Part shown: piece by piece, positions 7,702 through 15,289 of the stretch
How the letters are laid out: every line of letters begins with the position of its first letter
Position numbering within the stretch: the first letter of the stretch is position 1
NCBI GenBank assembly: GCA_023418315.1
Contig: JAEZZY010000028.1
Location: forward strand, 1-19,357
DNA from: Bacteroidota bacterium
GTDB taxonomy: Bacteria; Bacteroidota; Bacteroidia; Chitinophagales; Chitinophagaceae
Length of the DNA: 19,357 nucleotides
Direction of reading: 5' to 3'
The notes under the pieces: generated by a model
What the model was told of the DNA's origin: nothing
What the model saw: only the letters and a program-made list of their open reading frames with translations
Databases searched by the model: none
Translations under genes and position numbers: made by a program

Positions 7702-8808
7702 TCAATTAAACGTCAACAACATATCCCTATAATACTCATACTGCTTTTTCCTTAATTCAATTTCTTTTGGCAGACCTTCGCTTATGGAGGTGGTGAGCGT
7801 ATCGAATTTATCGAGGATAGAAACAATGCGTTCTTGTTCTTTGAGAGAAGGGATAGGGATAGTTAATTTTTCCAAAACATCTTTTGACAATCTTGGAATA
7901 CTTGCCCTTCGAACTTGAGAATTAATTATGTGTGTTTGGGTTTGTAAAAAATAATACAAAAATCTGTTATTAATTATGTCAGGAGTAATAAAACATGTAA
8001 CATCATCAGCTGCCCAAAAATCAACATCGCAAAATCCAATTTCACCAGCTGCACCTGCACAAATGACAAATGTTGTATAAGCTTTAACATTACTTTCATG
8101 ATAATATCCAAGAGGTGTCATTGCGTTTTGATATACAGCATATTTTCCTGTTTCTTCTAACTGACTTTTCACCAAACGTCTTCCTCTTTGTAGATTAACA
8201 ACCTCCCCCAGCGTCTTCCATTCCACTTTCCCCTCTTCAAAGCTCAACAATTGCTCCCGATAGTAGTTATACTGTTTTTTACGAGCTGTAAGCTCTGCTG
8301 TAAGCTCTGCTGTAAGCTCCGTAAATTTATCTAGAATACGAACAATCTCTTTTTGAACAGAGATGGGTGGAATGGGAATTAGGAGTTTATCAGTATCAGG
8401 AGTAGCTATTTGGGGCATTTGCATTTTGCCTGCAATATTTCTAAAATATGGTTCTTGTATTTTAAGAAAATAGTAAACGAATTTGATGTCTATGTTTTCA
8501 TTTTTTGAATGGTAAGCCCACATCTCATTTTTGTGAGAAAATGGTTTGTCATAATATTCAAACTCTATGACTCCACGAGATTTTACAATAATTGAAGGTT
8601 CTCTATTTATGTCTTTTAAAGGGATATCATCATAATTAAAATATGCTGTTGTTTTACCACCTGCAAAGATTTTCAATGGTGCTCCCTCTTTATGCAATAC
8701 TTTCATTTGACCAGCGGTAATATTTGTACCTTTTGTACGCACAAGAGCCTTCCCCAGCGTTTTCCACTCCATTTCTACGCCTTGTAACAATGTATCTAAA
8801 TAACTCAT
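7702..8808 (-). CDS. hsdS: Type I restriction-modification specificity subunit
   Basis: The 368-residue subunit chooses the bipartite DNA target of the M2S methylase and R2M2S restriction complexes. It has the cyclic two-half layout. Target domain 1 covers about 15-150. A helical spacer at 151-190 (VQKEIVRILDKF, ELTA repeats, RKKQYNYYREQLLSF) follows. Target domain 2 covers about 195-320, and a second helical spacer at 322-368 (KEQERIVSILDKF ... RKKQYEYYRDMLLTF) mirrors the first. The phrase EWKTLG opens both halves (14-19 and 196-201). The central spacer contains a 12-bp tandem repeat (see the separate entry). It overlaps hsdM by 4 bases (ATGA). The recognition sequence cannot be read from the protein by eye. 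Confidence 0.95.
   Translation of the reverse strand: MSYLDTLLQGVEMEWKTLGKALVRTKGTNITAGQMKVLHKEGAPLKIFAGGKTTAYFNYDDIPLKDINREPSIIVKSRGVIEFEYYDKPFSHKNEMWAYHSKNENIDIKFVYYFLKIQEPYFRNIAGKMQMPQIATPDTDKLLIPIPPISVQKEIVRILDKFTELTAELTAELTARKKQYNYYREQLLSFEEGKVEWKTLGEVVNLQRGRRLVKSQLEETGKYAVYQNAMTPLGYYHESNVKAYTTFVICAGAAGEIGFCDVDFWAADDVTCFITPDIINNRFLYYFLQTQTHIINSQVRRASIPRLSKDVLEKLTIPIPSLKEQERIVSILDKFDTLTTSISEGLPKEIELRKKQYEYYRDMLLTFN
8284..8319 (-). repeat. Three tandem 12-bp units encoding ELTA (TAEL) repeats in HsdS
   Basis: On the coding strand GAGCTTACAGCA occurs twice, followed by a third unit GAGCTTACAGCT, directly abutting. They encode residues 164-175 in the helical spacer between the two target domains. 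In EcoR124I versus EcoR124II, two versus three TAEL units in the same place change the non-specific spacer of the recognition site from six to seven bases. The units here are nearly identical, so slippage or unequal crossing-over could change copy number in frame. Confidence 0.93.
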
Positions 8809-10352
8809 GCTTCAATCTCGTTTATGATGTTATCAATACTCAATCGTAGCGCATTTATTTTTTCTACGGTTGTGGCTATTTCTTCATTCAGTTGCGTGAT
8901 ATCTACTTTCTCCCGAGTGTCTTTAGCTTCCACATAACTGCTCACCGAAAGGTTGTAATCGTTGGCAGCAATCACAGCATTGTCCACACATTTGGCTACG
9001 TGTGGCACATCTTGTTTGCTGTCAAACATTTCCATTATCTTTTCAATGTGCTTGTCTTCAAGTACATTGTTGTTGGTGGCTTTCTTAAAAAAATCTTCGC
9101 CACTGGCATCTATAAACTGGGTTTTAGTATCTGTTTTATGTTTAGAAAGTACCAAAAGCGTAACCGCTATGGAAGTACCATAAAACAAATTGGGCGCAAC
9201 AGCTATAACGGTTTCCACAAAATTATTATCTACCAAATACTTTCTAATTTTTTGCTCTGCACCGCCACGGTAAAAGATTCCAGGGAAACAAACAATTGCT
9301 GCCCTTCCTTTGCTTGAAAGATAACTTAGGGCATGAAGCACAAAAGCAAAATCTGCTTTTGATTTAGGCGCCAATACACCGGCAGGAGCAAAGCGATCAT
9401 CGTTAATGAGTGTTGGGTCATCGTCCCCAATCCATTTTATTGAGTAAGGAGGATTAGAAACGATGGCATCAAATGGTTTTTCATCTCCAAAGTGTGGGTC
9501 TATGAGTGTATTGCCAAGAGCAATATTAAACTTGTCGTAATTGATGTTGTGCAAAAACATGTTCATACGAGCAAGGTTGTATGTGGTATGGTTTACTTCC
9601 TGCCCATAAAAGCCTTCTTCAATGATATGATTGTCGAAATGCTTTTTGGCTTGTAACAACAAAGAACCCGAACCACAAGCAGGGTCGTAAATCTTATTTA
9701 CTTTATCTTGCTTGTGCATAGCCAATTGGGCAATGAGCTTGGATACGTGTTGTGGCGTAAAGAACTCCCCACCCGATTTTCCTGCATTGGCGGCATAATT
9801 GGAAATCAAAAACTCATAGGCATCGCCAAACAAGTCAATTTGATTGTCTTGAAAATTCCCGAAATTCAGTTCTTCCACGCCTTTCAAAACGGCAGCCAAG
9901 CGGCTGTTCTTAGCTCCAACGGTATTTCCTAATCGTGTGCTTGTTGTGTCAAAGTCGGCAAACAATCCTTTTATATCCGGTTCGGATGGATAGCCGTTTG
10001 CCGAGCTTTCAATAGCATCAAAAATGGCTTTTAAGTCGGTGTTTAGATTTTTGTTTGCATTTGCTGTTTTGGCAACATTCACAAAAAGTTGACTTGGATA
10101 AATGAAGTAACCTTTTGTTTTTATTGCATCGTCTTTTATTTCGGGCGTAATGTCTTTGTCAGGATAGTTTGCATAATTTACGCTTTCATCACCACCTTCA
10201 ATGTAGTTGGTGAAGTTTTCACTAATAAAGCGATAGAATAGCGTACCTAAGACAAACTGTTTAAAATCCCATCCATCCACTGAGCCACGGACATCGTTGG
10301 CTATTCTCCATATTTTAGCTTGCAATTCTTGTCGTTGAGCTATACTTGTCAT
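8805..10352 (-). CDS. hsdM: Type I restriction-modification methyltransferase subunit, type IC
   Basis: N6-adenine methyltransferase of 515 residues; two copies bind one HsdS. The helical N-terminal domain (WRIANDVRGSVDGWDFKQF at about 16-33) is followed by GGEFFTPQHVSKLIAQL at 194-210, the AdoMet motif DPACGSG at 223-229 and the catalytic NPPY at 300-303. The C-terminus (YNLSVSSYVEAKDTRE, then a coiled tail ending INEIEA) is the part that contacts HsdS. The sequence closely resembles EcoR124I HsdM as recalled, including NYAANAGKSGGEFFTP and APAGVLAPKSKADFAFVLHAL. It is the first gene of the operon, with a predicted promoter about 140 bases upstream. The start ATG 10352 is in an A/T-rich context with no Shine-Dalgarno, normal for this phylum. 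Confidence 0.97.
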   Translation of the reverse strand: MTSIAQRQELQAKIWRIANDVRGSVDGWDFKQFVLGTLFYRFISENFTNYIEGGDESVNYANYPDKDITPEIKDDAIKTKGYFIYPSQLFVNVAKTANANKNLNTDLKAIFDAIESSANGYPSEPDIKGLFADFDTTSTRLGNTVGAKNSRLAAVLKGVEELNFGNFQDNQIDLFGDAYEFLISNYAANAGKSGGEFFTPQHVSKLIAQLAMHKQDKVNKIYDPACGSGSLLLQAKKHFDNHIIEEGFYGQEVNHTTYNLARMNMFLHNINYDKFNIALGNTLIDPHFGDEKPFDAIVSNPPYSIKWIGDDDPTLINDDRFAPAGVLAPKSKADFAFVLHALSYLSSKGRAAIVCFPGIFYRGGAEQKIRKYLVDNNFVETVIAVAPNLFYGTSIAVTLLVLSKHKTDTKTQFIDASGEDFFKKATNNNVLEDKHIEKIMEMFDSKQDVPHVAKCVDNAVIAANDYNLSVSSYVEAKDTREKVDITQLNEEIATTVEKINALRLSIDNIINEIEA

Positions 10353-10388
10353 TTTTTATTTTTAATAATTTTTGGGGAGGTATGTCTC

Positions 10389-10566
10389 CTATTTTGGCAA
10401 TTTCAACAAGCGCTTCAAGTCTTCGTTACCGCTCTCCTAAAAAGGGCATAATGTCCTGAAGAACTCTTGCATCTTTTTTCAAGTCAGCCCTAAATATAAG
10501 CGGATTTTTGCCACAGTCAAATAGCGTAAAGGCATTGATATACGGGAATCTACAGGCGAAAGCCCC
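10389..10566 (-). pseudogene. Possible decayed 3' end of a gene at the restriction-island edge
   Basis: A minus-strand frame (10566-10426) reads protein-like (YINAFTLFDCGKNP, then LIFRADLKKDARVLQD) and ends in a stop. A one-base shift continues as ESGNEDLKRLLKLPK to a TAG at 10391-10389. No start codon or recognised family is visible. The stretch overlaps the predicted hsdM promoter, and the reading could be chance. Confidence 0.2.
10491..10521 (-). promoter_or_regulatory. Predicted promoter of the hsdM-hsdS-DUF1016-hsdR operon
   Basis: On the minus strand TTTG (10521-10518), exactly 19 bases, then TATATTTA (10498-10491) matches TTTG-N19-TAnnTTTG except for the last base. The predicted leader to hsdM is about 130 bases. 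It includes a small GGAG/CTCC hairpin near 10375-10388. Confidence 0.5.
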
Positions 10567-10576
10567 TCACCAGTTT

Positions 10577-12049
10577 TTAAAAAATCACCTTCGCAAAGCA
10601 GATTTGTCTTTTTTTCAAACAAGGAACAATCAGCTCGCGCGCTCCGGTTTGCCGTGCAGAGCGGGGCAGCCAGTCGGGGTCGGCAGAGGAGCCTGCCGCA
10701 AGGGAGTGCATTTCTATTTTTCCCATAGCATCCAATGTGGCAAACTGTATTTTGGAACGACTGGTGTTGTAATCATTGAAAAGAAATCCTAACACGCCGC
10801 CGGTATTGATGAGTGCATAGGAAGAGAAAATGCCGCCGTCTTCCTGCGAATACTGGTTTTTGCGGATAAACGAATACCATTCATTAGCGCCTTCGCCGTT
10901 ATAGGAAAGTGCAAATACATCATTGTAGTAATATTCCTTGATGGTTTGCGTCATCATCGGCCCATTATAGTAAAAAGAATAATAGCCGCCCCAGCCCATA
11001 TTATTGCTGCGGTACACAATGGACACATCTTCCGAAATCAATACAAAACCGCCGTCTTTTTTAATGATGAGCTGCTTGGTGCGGTAGTTGTCAAAGGCGC
11101 GTTTTTTATTGCGCTCACCGGTGGCATTGCGGATGCGCTCGTCGAAAGGAATAAGCCTGCTTCCCGTAAAGGCACTATCGCCGATATTATAAATACCGTA
11201 TAATACGCCGCTGTAGTTACCGTTTTTTTTATCGGAATAAAAGCCGGCCAGATAGATGCGGTTGTTCACATTATCCATCTTCATAAAACTGTTGGCTACA
11301 TAGTTATCGCGCATAGCAAATTCTTTCGCACGGAAGCTGTTCCCCATCTTCGCCACACGCACTATCCATAGCTGATCGGCAAAATTCTTAGCCCCTGCCG
11401 GCGTATAAACGGGCATGTAAAAATTGCCTTTATCGTCTATTAACCCTTCGCCGCTTTCCAGGTCGTTATCCGTTACATAGCTTGCATGTCCTCTTCCCGC
11501 TATGTTCAGGTCGCTGTCTATCCATACGCCGGTAAACTGTAGTTTTCTGCCTTTGGTTTCCACGCCATATACGAGGATCTGTGTTTTATCATCGCTCACC
11601 GCAGAAGAAAAATAGTTTTTATTCGGTCCGAAAACTCCGGTCTTTGCAGTGGTAAGCTGAACCGGGTTTTTCAGCAATCGTCCTTTGGTATCCAGCAGCG
11701 CGGCATATTGCACTACCTTGTTGCTTTCTACAGATTGATAGAGCACCACCATCCTGTCAGGGTAGTTGATAAAGCGGGTTTCGTATATTTTCTTAGGAAA
11801 AAAATCAAGCAGCACGGTGGCTTTCTTCACCATCGCATCATCATAGGCATCCAGAAAAAAACCATCTGTGCCGGCGCGGTAGATATAGGTTCTGTCGCCC
11901 GATTTTCCAATCACCGAAAAATCGCCGTTGCGCAGATCAAATTTTTCATAACCGGAATAAATTACTTCTTGTGCAGTGCCGCTCCACGCCCAAAAACACA
12001 GCAAAAAAGCAAATAGTCGTATTCCGTTCCTTGTTTTATAGTGCATCAT
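10577..12049 (-). CDS. Secreted protein of unknown function
   Basis: A 490-residue protein with a signal peptide at about 1-27 (positive start, then LFAFLLCFWAWSG, cleavage near TAQ/EV). I do not recognise the family. The mature part is rich in short beta-like segments with Asp/Asn/Gly turns (GDRTYIYRAGTDGFFLDAYDD, RMVVLYQSVES, GVWIDSDLNIAG, NNRIYLAGFYSDKKNGNYSG, GGFVLISED). This resembles the irregular blades of propeller-like extracellular proteins, but no repeat is regular enough to call. A Tyr/Gly/Asn patch (NNMGWGGYYSFYYNGPMM) lies at about 349-366. It follows the DCC gene by 20 bases and is probably the last gene of a three-gene unit with the lipoprotein. Two adjacent ATGs (12049 and 12046) are possible starts. 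Confidence 0.8.
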   Translation of the reverse strand: MMHYKTRNGIRLFAFLLCFWAWSGTAQEVIYSGYEKFDLRNGDFSVIGKSGDRTYIYRAGTDGFFLDAYDDAMVKKATVLLDFFPKKIYETRFINYPDRMVVLYQSVESNKVVQYAALLDTKGRLLKNPVQLTTAKTGVFGPNKNYFSSAVSDDKTQILVYGVETKGRKLQFTGVWIDSDLNIAGRGHASYVTDNDLESGEGLIDDKGNFYMPVYTPAGAKNFADQLWIVRVAKMGNSFRAKEFAMRDNYVANSFMKMDNVNNRIYLAGFYSDKKNGNYSGVLYGIYNIGDSAFTGSRLIPFDERIRNATGERNKKRAFDNYRTKQLIIKKDGGFVLISEDVSIVYRSNNMGWGGYYSFYYNGPMMTQTIKEYYYNDVFALSYNGEGANEWYSFIRKNQYSQEDGGIFSSYALINTGGVLGFLFNDYNTSRSKIQFATLDAMGKIEMHSLAAGSSADPDWLPRSARQTGARELIVPCLKKRQICFAKVIF

Positions 12050-12069
12050 GATAGAAAATTACGATATTC

Positions 12070-12450
12070 TTAGGAAAGAAAGCGATGCCGGACTTCCGGC
12101 GGAGGCAGCATACATTCCTGTTTTTTCCCAAACCATTTATAACGCCTCCGGGCTACGAATGTATAAATCTTATCGCGCAAAAATTTCGGTAACACATAGC
12201 CTGCACGCAAGACTTGCCACTGCCATCCGAAAAAAGGAAGCAATGCCAATACCGCATCGGATTGATAGTAATACCTGCCTTGATGCCATAGTACTACCGA
12301 GTCCATCTCCTGCAGCTGCACTTCTTTATGCGTTTGTAACGGAGCAAAAAAAATGGATTTTGTTATATCATATTTAAGCGTCCATAGCACCATCTTATTG
12401 CATAAAACACACACCCCGTCAAAGTATAATATTGTGTGTGCCTTCTCCAT
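12070..12450 (-). CDS. DCC-family (DUF393) thiol-disulfide oxidoreductase
   Basis: A 126-residue thioredoxin-like protein with the family opening ILYFDGVCVLCNKMV at 7-21: the Asp-Gly pair and a CxxC (Cys15, Cys18). The mid-protein pattern YYYQSDAVLALLPFFG and the C-terminal WFGKKQECMLPP fit the DCC family, whose name comes from a conserved Asp-Cys-Cys. The final Cys in KKQECMLPP matches the usual (D/E)C. Members are predicted redox proteins, and a substrate is not established. It starts 4 bases after the lipoprotein stop and ends 20 bases before the secreted gene, so the three are probably co-transcribed. Confidence 0.88.
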   Translation of the reverse strand: MEKAHTILYFDGVCVLCNKMVLWTLKYDITKSIFFAPLQTHKEVQLQEMDSVVLWHQGRYYYQSDAVLALLPFFGWQWQVLRAGYVLPKFLRDKIYTFVARRRYKWFGKKQECMLPPPEVRHRFLS

Positions 12451-12454
12451 GTGG

Positions 12455-12784
12455 CTATAAACTATCTGTTTGTCCTGTATCGGAAAGATTATTTACAGGA
12501 ATAGCTATAGGCGGCATTTCCAACGCCACGGTATCGGTTGCAGAAAGGGCGGTAAGCGTCAGGTACAAATCCGCAAGGATGGAATCTACTTTGGGTTTTA
12601 CTTCTATGGCTATGCGATGATCCAGATCCACGGCAGCCTGTTTTTGCAACTCCCGGAAACGGAGCGCCGTAAGTGAATCAGATTTTTTCACTAACTCTTC
12701 TTTGGTAAAATATTCTTGTTTGGACTGGCAGGATGCAAGACCCAAAACCAATAAACTACCGAATAGGAATAATCGCTTCATCAT
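12455..12784 (-). CDS. Small predicted lipoprotein
   Basis: A roughly 109-residue protein with a lipoprotein signal: MMKRLFLFGSLLVLG, then lipobox LASC and QSKQEY. It should be lipidated at that Cys and held in the envelope. The mature part is helical and charged (KEELVKKSDSLTALRFRELQKQAAVDLDHRIAIEVKP) and then Thr/Asp-rich. No family is recognised. The frame is open upstream to 12823, but a -7 promoter box at 12799-12806 lies inside that extension, so the start is one of ATG 12790, 12784 or 12781; 12784 is chosen. First gene of the unit with the DCC protein. Confidence 0.75.
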   Translation of the reverse strand: MMKRLFLFGSLLVLGLASCQSKQEYFTKEELVKKSDSLTALRFRELQKQAAVDLDHRIAIEVKPKVDSILADLYLTLTALSATDTVALEMPPIAIPVNNLSDTGQTDSL

Positions 12785-12798
12785 AGGCATTTGCGCCG

Positions 12799-12806
12799 CA
12801 AAGTTA
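12799..12806 (-). promoter_or_regulatory. Predicted -7 box of the lipoprotein-DCC-secreted protein unit
   Basis: TAACTTTG on the minus strand is a perfect TAnnTTTG, 15 bases before the chosen start. No TTG lies at the expected -33 distance, so only the -7 half is supported. It is the main reason for rejecting the longer start at 12823. Confidence 0.5.
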
Positions 12807-12931
12807 CTGCCAAACTGCCTCACCCTCTCTATTCACAGCGATAATTGTAAAATTTTAACGTAGCGCTTTTCCAAATTTTGGATTACTATTTGCTTTATCT
12901 GCCATAAATATTTACGAGATTTATCGTCGCT

Positions 12932-13567
12932 ATGAGCCGTTTGTTTTCTTTCTTCATTTTCTTACTTGCCCTAAGCGCGCCAGCGTTTGCACAAGAAGAA
13001 CGTGCGGAAGATAAAAGATGGCTCAGCGCTGTGGTGGAAAACGGCGACACCCTACCGGTAGTCTATCTGGAAGATGTATGGGTGGTGGGTAAACTGCCTA
13101 AAAAATGGGTAAAAAAACAGGCGGAATTTGACCGGCTAAAACGCAATGTGTACAAAACCTATCCCTATGCCGTAATAGCGGCCGGCGTTCTGAAAGATGT
13201 GGATGAGCAACTGGCAAGGATACCGGACAAAAAAGCGCAGAAAGCCTATATGAAAAGCGTGGAGAAAGAATTGAAAAAACGTTTTAAAGGAGAGCTGGAA
13301 GACATGACCATCAGCCAGGGACAAGTGCTGGTAAAGCTCATCAACCGGCAATCGGGCAGAAATGTATTCGGCATTATCAAAGAAGTAAAAGGCGGATTTA
13401 ATGCAGTGGTTTATCAGTCGGTCGCGCTTTTATTCAGCAACAATCTAAAAAAAGAATATGACCCCACCGGTGCAGACAGAGATATAGAAGCCATTGTGCA
13501 AGAGCTGGAAGCTATCAACTACTATAAATACCAATATTATAAACAACAGCAGCAAAAAAAGAATTAG
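12932..13567 (+). CDS. DUF4294 family protein, exported
   Basis: A 211-residue Bacteroidota-specific protein with a signal peptide at 1-20 (FFIFLLALSAPAFA, then QEE). The family core is visible: GDTLPVVYLEDVWVVGKLPKKW, FDRLKRNVYKTYPYA at about 66-80, a basic helix (KAYMKSVEKELKKRFKGELEDM), then ISQGQVLVKLINRQSGRNVF. The function is unknown, and the protein is expected in the periplasm. The tail is a Tyr/Gln/Lys-rich helix (NYYKYQYYKQQQQKKN). It is divergent from the lipoprotein unit and convergent with the rhodanese gene, with only 24 bases between stops. Confidence 0.9.
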   Translation: MSRLFSFFIFLLALSAPAFAQEERAEDKRWLSAVVENGDTLPVVYLEDVWVVGKLPKKWVKKQAEFDRLKRNVYKTYPYAVIAAGVLKDVDEQLARIPDKKAQKAYMKSVEKELKKRFKGELEDMTISQGQVLVKLINRQSGRNVFGIIKEVKGGFNAVVYQSVALLFSNNLKKEYDPTGADRDIEAIVQELEAINYYKYQYYKQQQQKKN

Positions 13568-13611
13568 GCGCAAGCGGATAGCTTGTTTTTATTATGGCGC
13601 AAGCGGATAGC
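13567..13611. repeat. 16-bp direct repeat between two convergent genes
   Basis: GGCGCAAGCGGATAGC occurs at 13567-13582 and again at 13596-13611, period 29. The second copy encodes the last residues of the rhodanese (GYPLAP and stop on the minus strand). The first touches the DUF4294 stop codon. The coding copy is probably the original. Confidence 0.9.
13571..13590 (+). terminator. Short hairpin plus T tract after the DUF4294 gene
   Basis: CAAGC, loop GGATA, GCTTG, then TTTTT directly after the stop codon has the layout of a weak intrinsic terminator. It lies within the first copy of the 16-bp repeat. Confidence 0.45.
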
Positions 13612-14032
13612 CTTTTTCAATCCAATCTACTTTCAGGTTTTTAGACAGATTTAGCAGCTTCGCGTTTTTAAACTTCATCTCTTTTAAAAGCTCAAAAGCC
13701 GGACGGATATTCGGACAATCACGGAACGGACAGCAACCGCAATAGATTACCACTTCCCTGTCTTTAGGCAGGTCGGTAAGTTCTTTTTTTAATTGAGCAA
13801 GATGTTCCGCCTCTTGGGTAGCGCCTATTTCGATGGAGCCTTTTATATTTCCCGCAGGGCCAATATTGAATATAGTGGTTTGGTGCAAGTCATTATTCTT
13901 GATTTTTTCTGCAAGCTCTGCAGGAGGCATTAATTGTTCTTTTGCCCAGGGGTCTTTTTCCTGGTTTCCCCGGAATCCCCAAAAAGCGGTGATACATAGC
14001 GTTGCTGCAAGGAGGGAGATTAAGTATTTCAT
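13592..14032 (-). CDS. Rhodanese-like domain protein, exported
   Basis: A 146-residue protein with an N-terminal signal or anchor (MKYLISLLAATLCITAFWGF). The rhodanese active-site loop comes late: VVIYCGCCPFRDCPNIRPAF at 94-113, with the likely catalytic Cys98 inside CGCC and another Cys at 106. This Cys-rich loop and the ending LNLSKNLKVDWIEKGYP are typical of a Bacteroidota subgroup. Sulfurtransferase or persulfide/redox activity in the periplasm is inferred; the substrate is unknown. The frame is open upstream to 14146 within the glycosyltransferase, but ATG 14032 gives the normal signal peptide. It starts 38 bases after the glycosyltransferase stop and may be co-transcribed with it. Confidence 0.87.
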   Translation of the reverse strand: MKYLISLLAATLCITAFWGFRGNQEKDPWAKEQLMPPAELAEKIKNNDLHQTTIFNIGPAGNIKGSIEIGATQEAEHLAQLKKELTDLPKDREVVIYCGCCPFRDCPNIRPAFELLKEMKFKNAKLLNLSKNLKVDWIEKGYPLAP

Positions 14033-14070
14033 ACGATTGATTGATTGTATAAAAATAGCTAAAAAACATA

Positions 14071-15090
14071 TTAGGATGCTGCCGGTCTTTCCCATAGGGA
14101 TTTCATCGTGGCGGCTGCTGCCTGCATATCCAGTTCCTTCATACATTTAAAATGCCGTTTAGGACATTTTGCATAGCCGATTTTACTACATGGATGGCAG
14201 GAAAGCGACGGGTGTTCCATAAGGCTGAGTTTGGGAGATGGATGCGCTTTCAAATCATTGCTGCCATAATAGGGAAACATGCCCATTTGCGGACTGGTAT
14301 TGCCCCAGAAAGAAATTATAGGCTTTTGAAAGGCAGCCGCCACGTGCATCAGCCCTGTGTCGTTGGAGGCTATGACCTTCGCATGTTTTACCAATAGCGC
14401 CGATTCTGCCAGGTTAAATTTTCCGCAAGCGTTGTAGATTTTTACCGGATCGGCTTGTGCGATGCGGTCGCCGTCTTCTTTATCTTCCGGCCCGCCGATG
14501 AGAATCACCGGAAAAGGGATGGCGGCAATTAATTCATTCCATTTTTCCGGCGGTAATCTTTTGGTAAAGTAGCTGCCTCCGATGACGCAGCCTGCATAGC
14601 CGGCCCAGTGGCTCATAGGAAGGTCCTTAGTCGTTACCGTTTCTCCTTCTTCGACGAAAAAATCCAAACCTCGTCCGTCGTTTTTAATACCCAGGTGCTT
14701 CACCGTTTCCATATAGCGTTCCACAATGCTGTAAGGCGGCATCCGGTCTATTTTGAAATGGACGAGCAACCATTTTTGCAGGTTAAGTTTATTATAGGAA
14801 TGAGCCGGGATATTCAGCGCTTTTTTAATTCGCAGCGTCCGCAGGTTGTGATGCAGGTCAATAATCTCGGTATATTTTTCTTTTTTGAGCATTTCCACCA
14901 CTTCGGGAAGATTGTCATTCAGGTAGATTTGCTTGTCTATATAGGGATTAGTGGCTATAAGCGGTGCAAATACCGATTTGGTAAGATAGTGGATTTCCGC
15001 ATGAGGCAGTTGTTGTTTCAGGCAACGGATGACGGGCGTGGTCAGTACAATATCGCCGATGGAAGAAAAACGAATGACAAGCAGCTTCAT
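14071..15090 (-). CDS. Glycosyltransferase family 9 (ADP-heptose:LPS heptosyltransferase-like)
   Basis: A 339-residue GT-B enzyme. The N-terminal signature MKLLVIRFSSIGDIVLTTPV (1-20) and the donor-binding region ASNDTGLMHVAAAFQKPIISFWG at about 241-263 are diagnostic of GT9. A Rossmann-like start of the second lobe lies at about 169-200 (VIGGSYFTKRLPPEKW, then VILIGGPEDKED). The C-terminal Cys cluster (CHPCSKIGYAKCP) is usual in Bacteroidota members. The enzyme adds a heptose-type sugar to the LPS core on the cytosolic face of the inner membrane; donor and acceptor are inferred from the family. The frame begins five codons earlier (15105), but MKLL at 15090 is the family start. It precedes the rhodanese gene. 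Confidence 0.92.
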   Translation of the reverse strand: MKLLVIRFSSIGDIVLTTPVIRCLKQQLPHAEIHYLTKSVFAPLIATNPYIDKQIYLNDNLPEVVEMLKKEKYTEIIDLHHNLRTLRIKKALNIPAHSYNKLNLQKWLLVHFKIDRMPPYSIVERYMETVKHLGIKNDGRGLDFFVEEGETVTTKDLPMSHWAGYAGCVIGGSYFTKRLPPEKWNELIAAIPFPVILIGGPEDKEDGDRIAQADPVKIYNACGKFNLAESALLVKHAKVIASNDTGLMHVAAAFQKPIISFWGNTSPQMGMFPYYGSNDLKAHPSPKLSLMEHPSLSCHPCSKIGYAKCPKRHFKCMKELDMQAAAATMKSLWERPAAS

Positions 15091-15136
15091 GAATACAAAA
15101 CGCAAATTTTCACCCGGTGAAGGTGCTGAAAATAAA

Positions 15137-15166
15137 GAAGCCGAAACACGTTCGCATTTCGGCTTC
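15137..15166 (-). terminator. Terminator of the initiator tRNA transcript
   Basis: GAAGCCGAAA and TTTCGGCTTC pair perfectly over 10 bp around a 10-base loop. Read on the minus strand the hairpin comes 10 bases after the tRNA 3' end and is followed by a T-rich tail. Confidence 0.75.
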
Positions 15167-15176
15167 CTTTCCTTAG

Positions 15177-15248
<72 letters not shown>

Positions 15249-15257
15249 ATGTGGGTG

Positions 15258-15288
15258 CAAAAGTACGGTAATAATTTTACCTGACAAA
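15258..15288 (-). promoter_or_regulatory. Promoter of the initiator tRNA gene
   Basis: On the minus strand TTTG (15288-15285), exactly 19 bases, TACTTTTG (15265-15258) is a perfect match to TTTG-N19-TAnnTTTG. It lies just upstream of the tRNA 5' end. This is the best promoter in the window. Confidence 0.82.
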
Positions 15289-15289
15289 C

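Noticed and set aside
7700..7705. TTG start for the DUF1016 gene overlapping hsdS by 4 bases
   Set aside because: Possible by analogy with the other ATGA overlaps, but a TTG two codons before two ATGs is the less likely start.
10508..10792. Plus-strand frame across the hsdM upstream gap and the end of the secreted-protein gene
   Set aside because: It is mostly antisense to the 490-residue gene, with no recognisable features.
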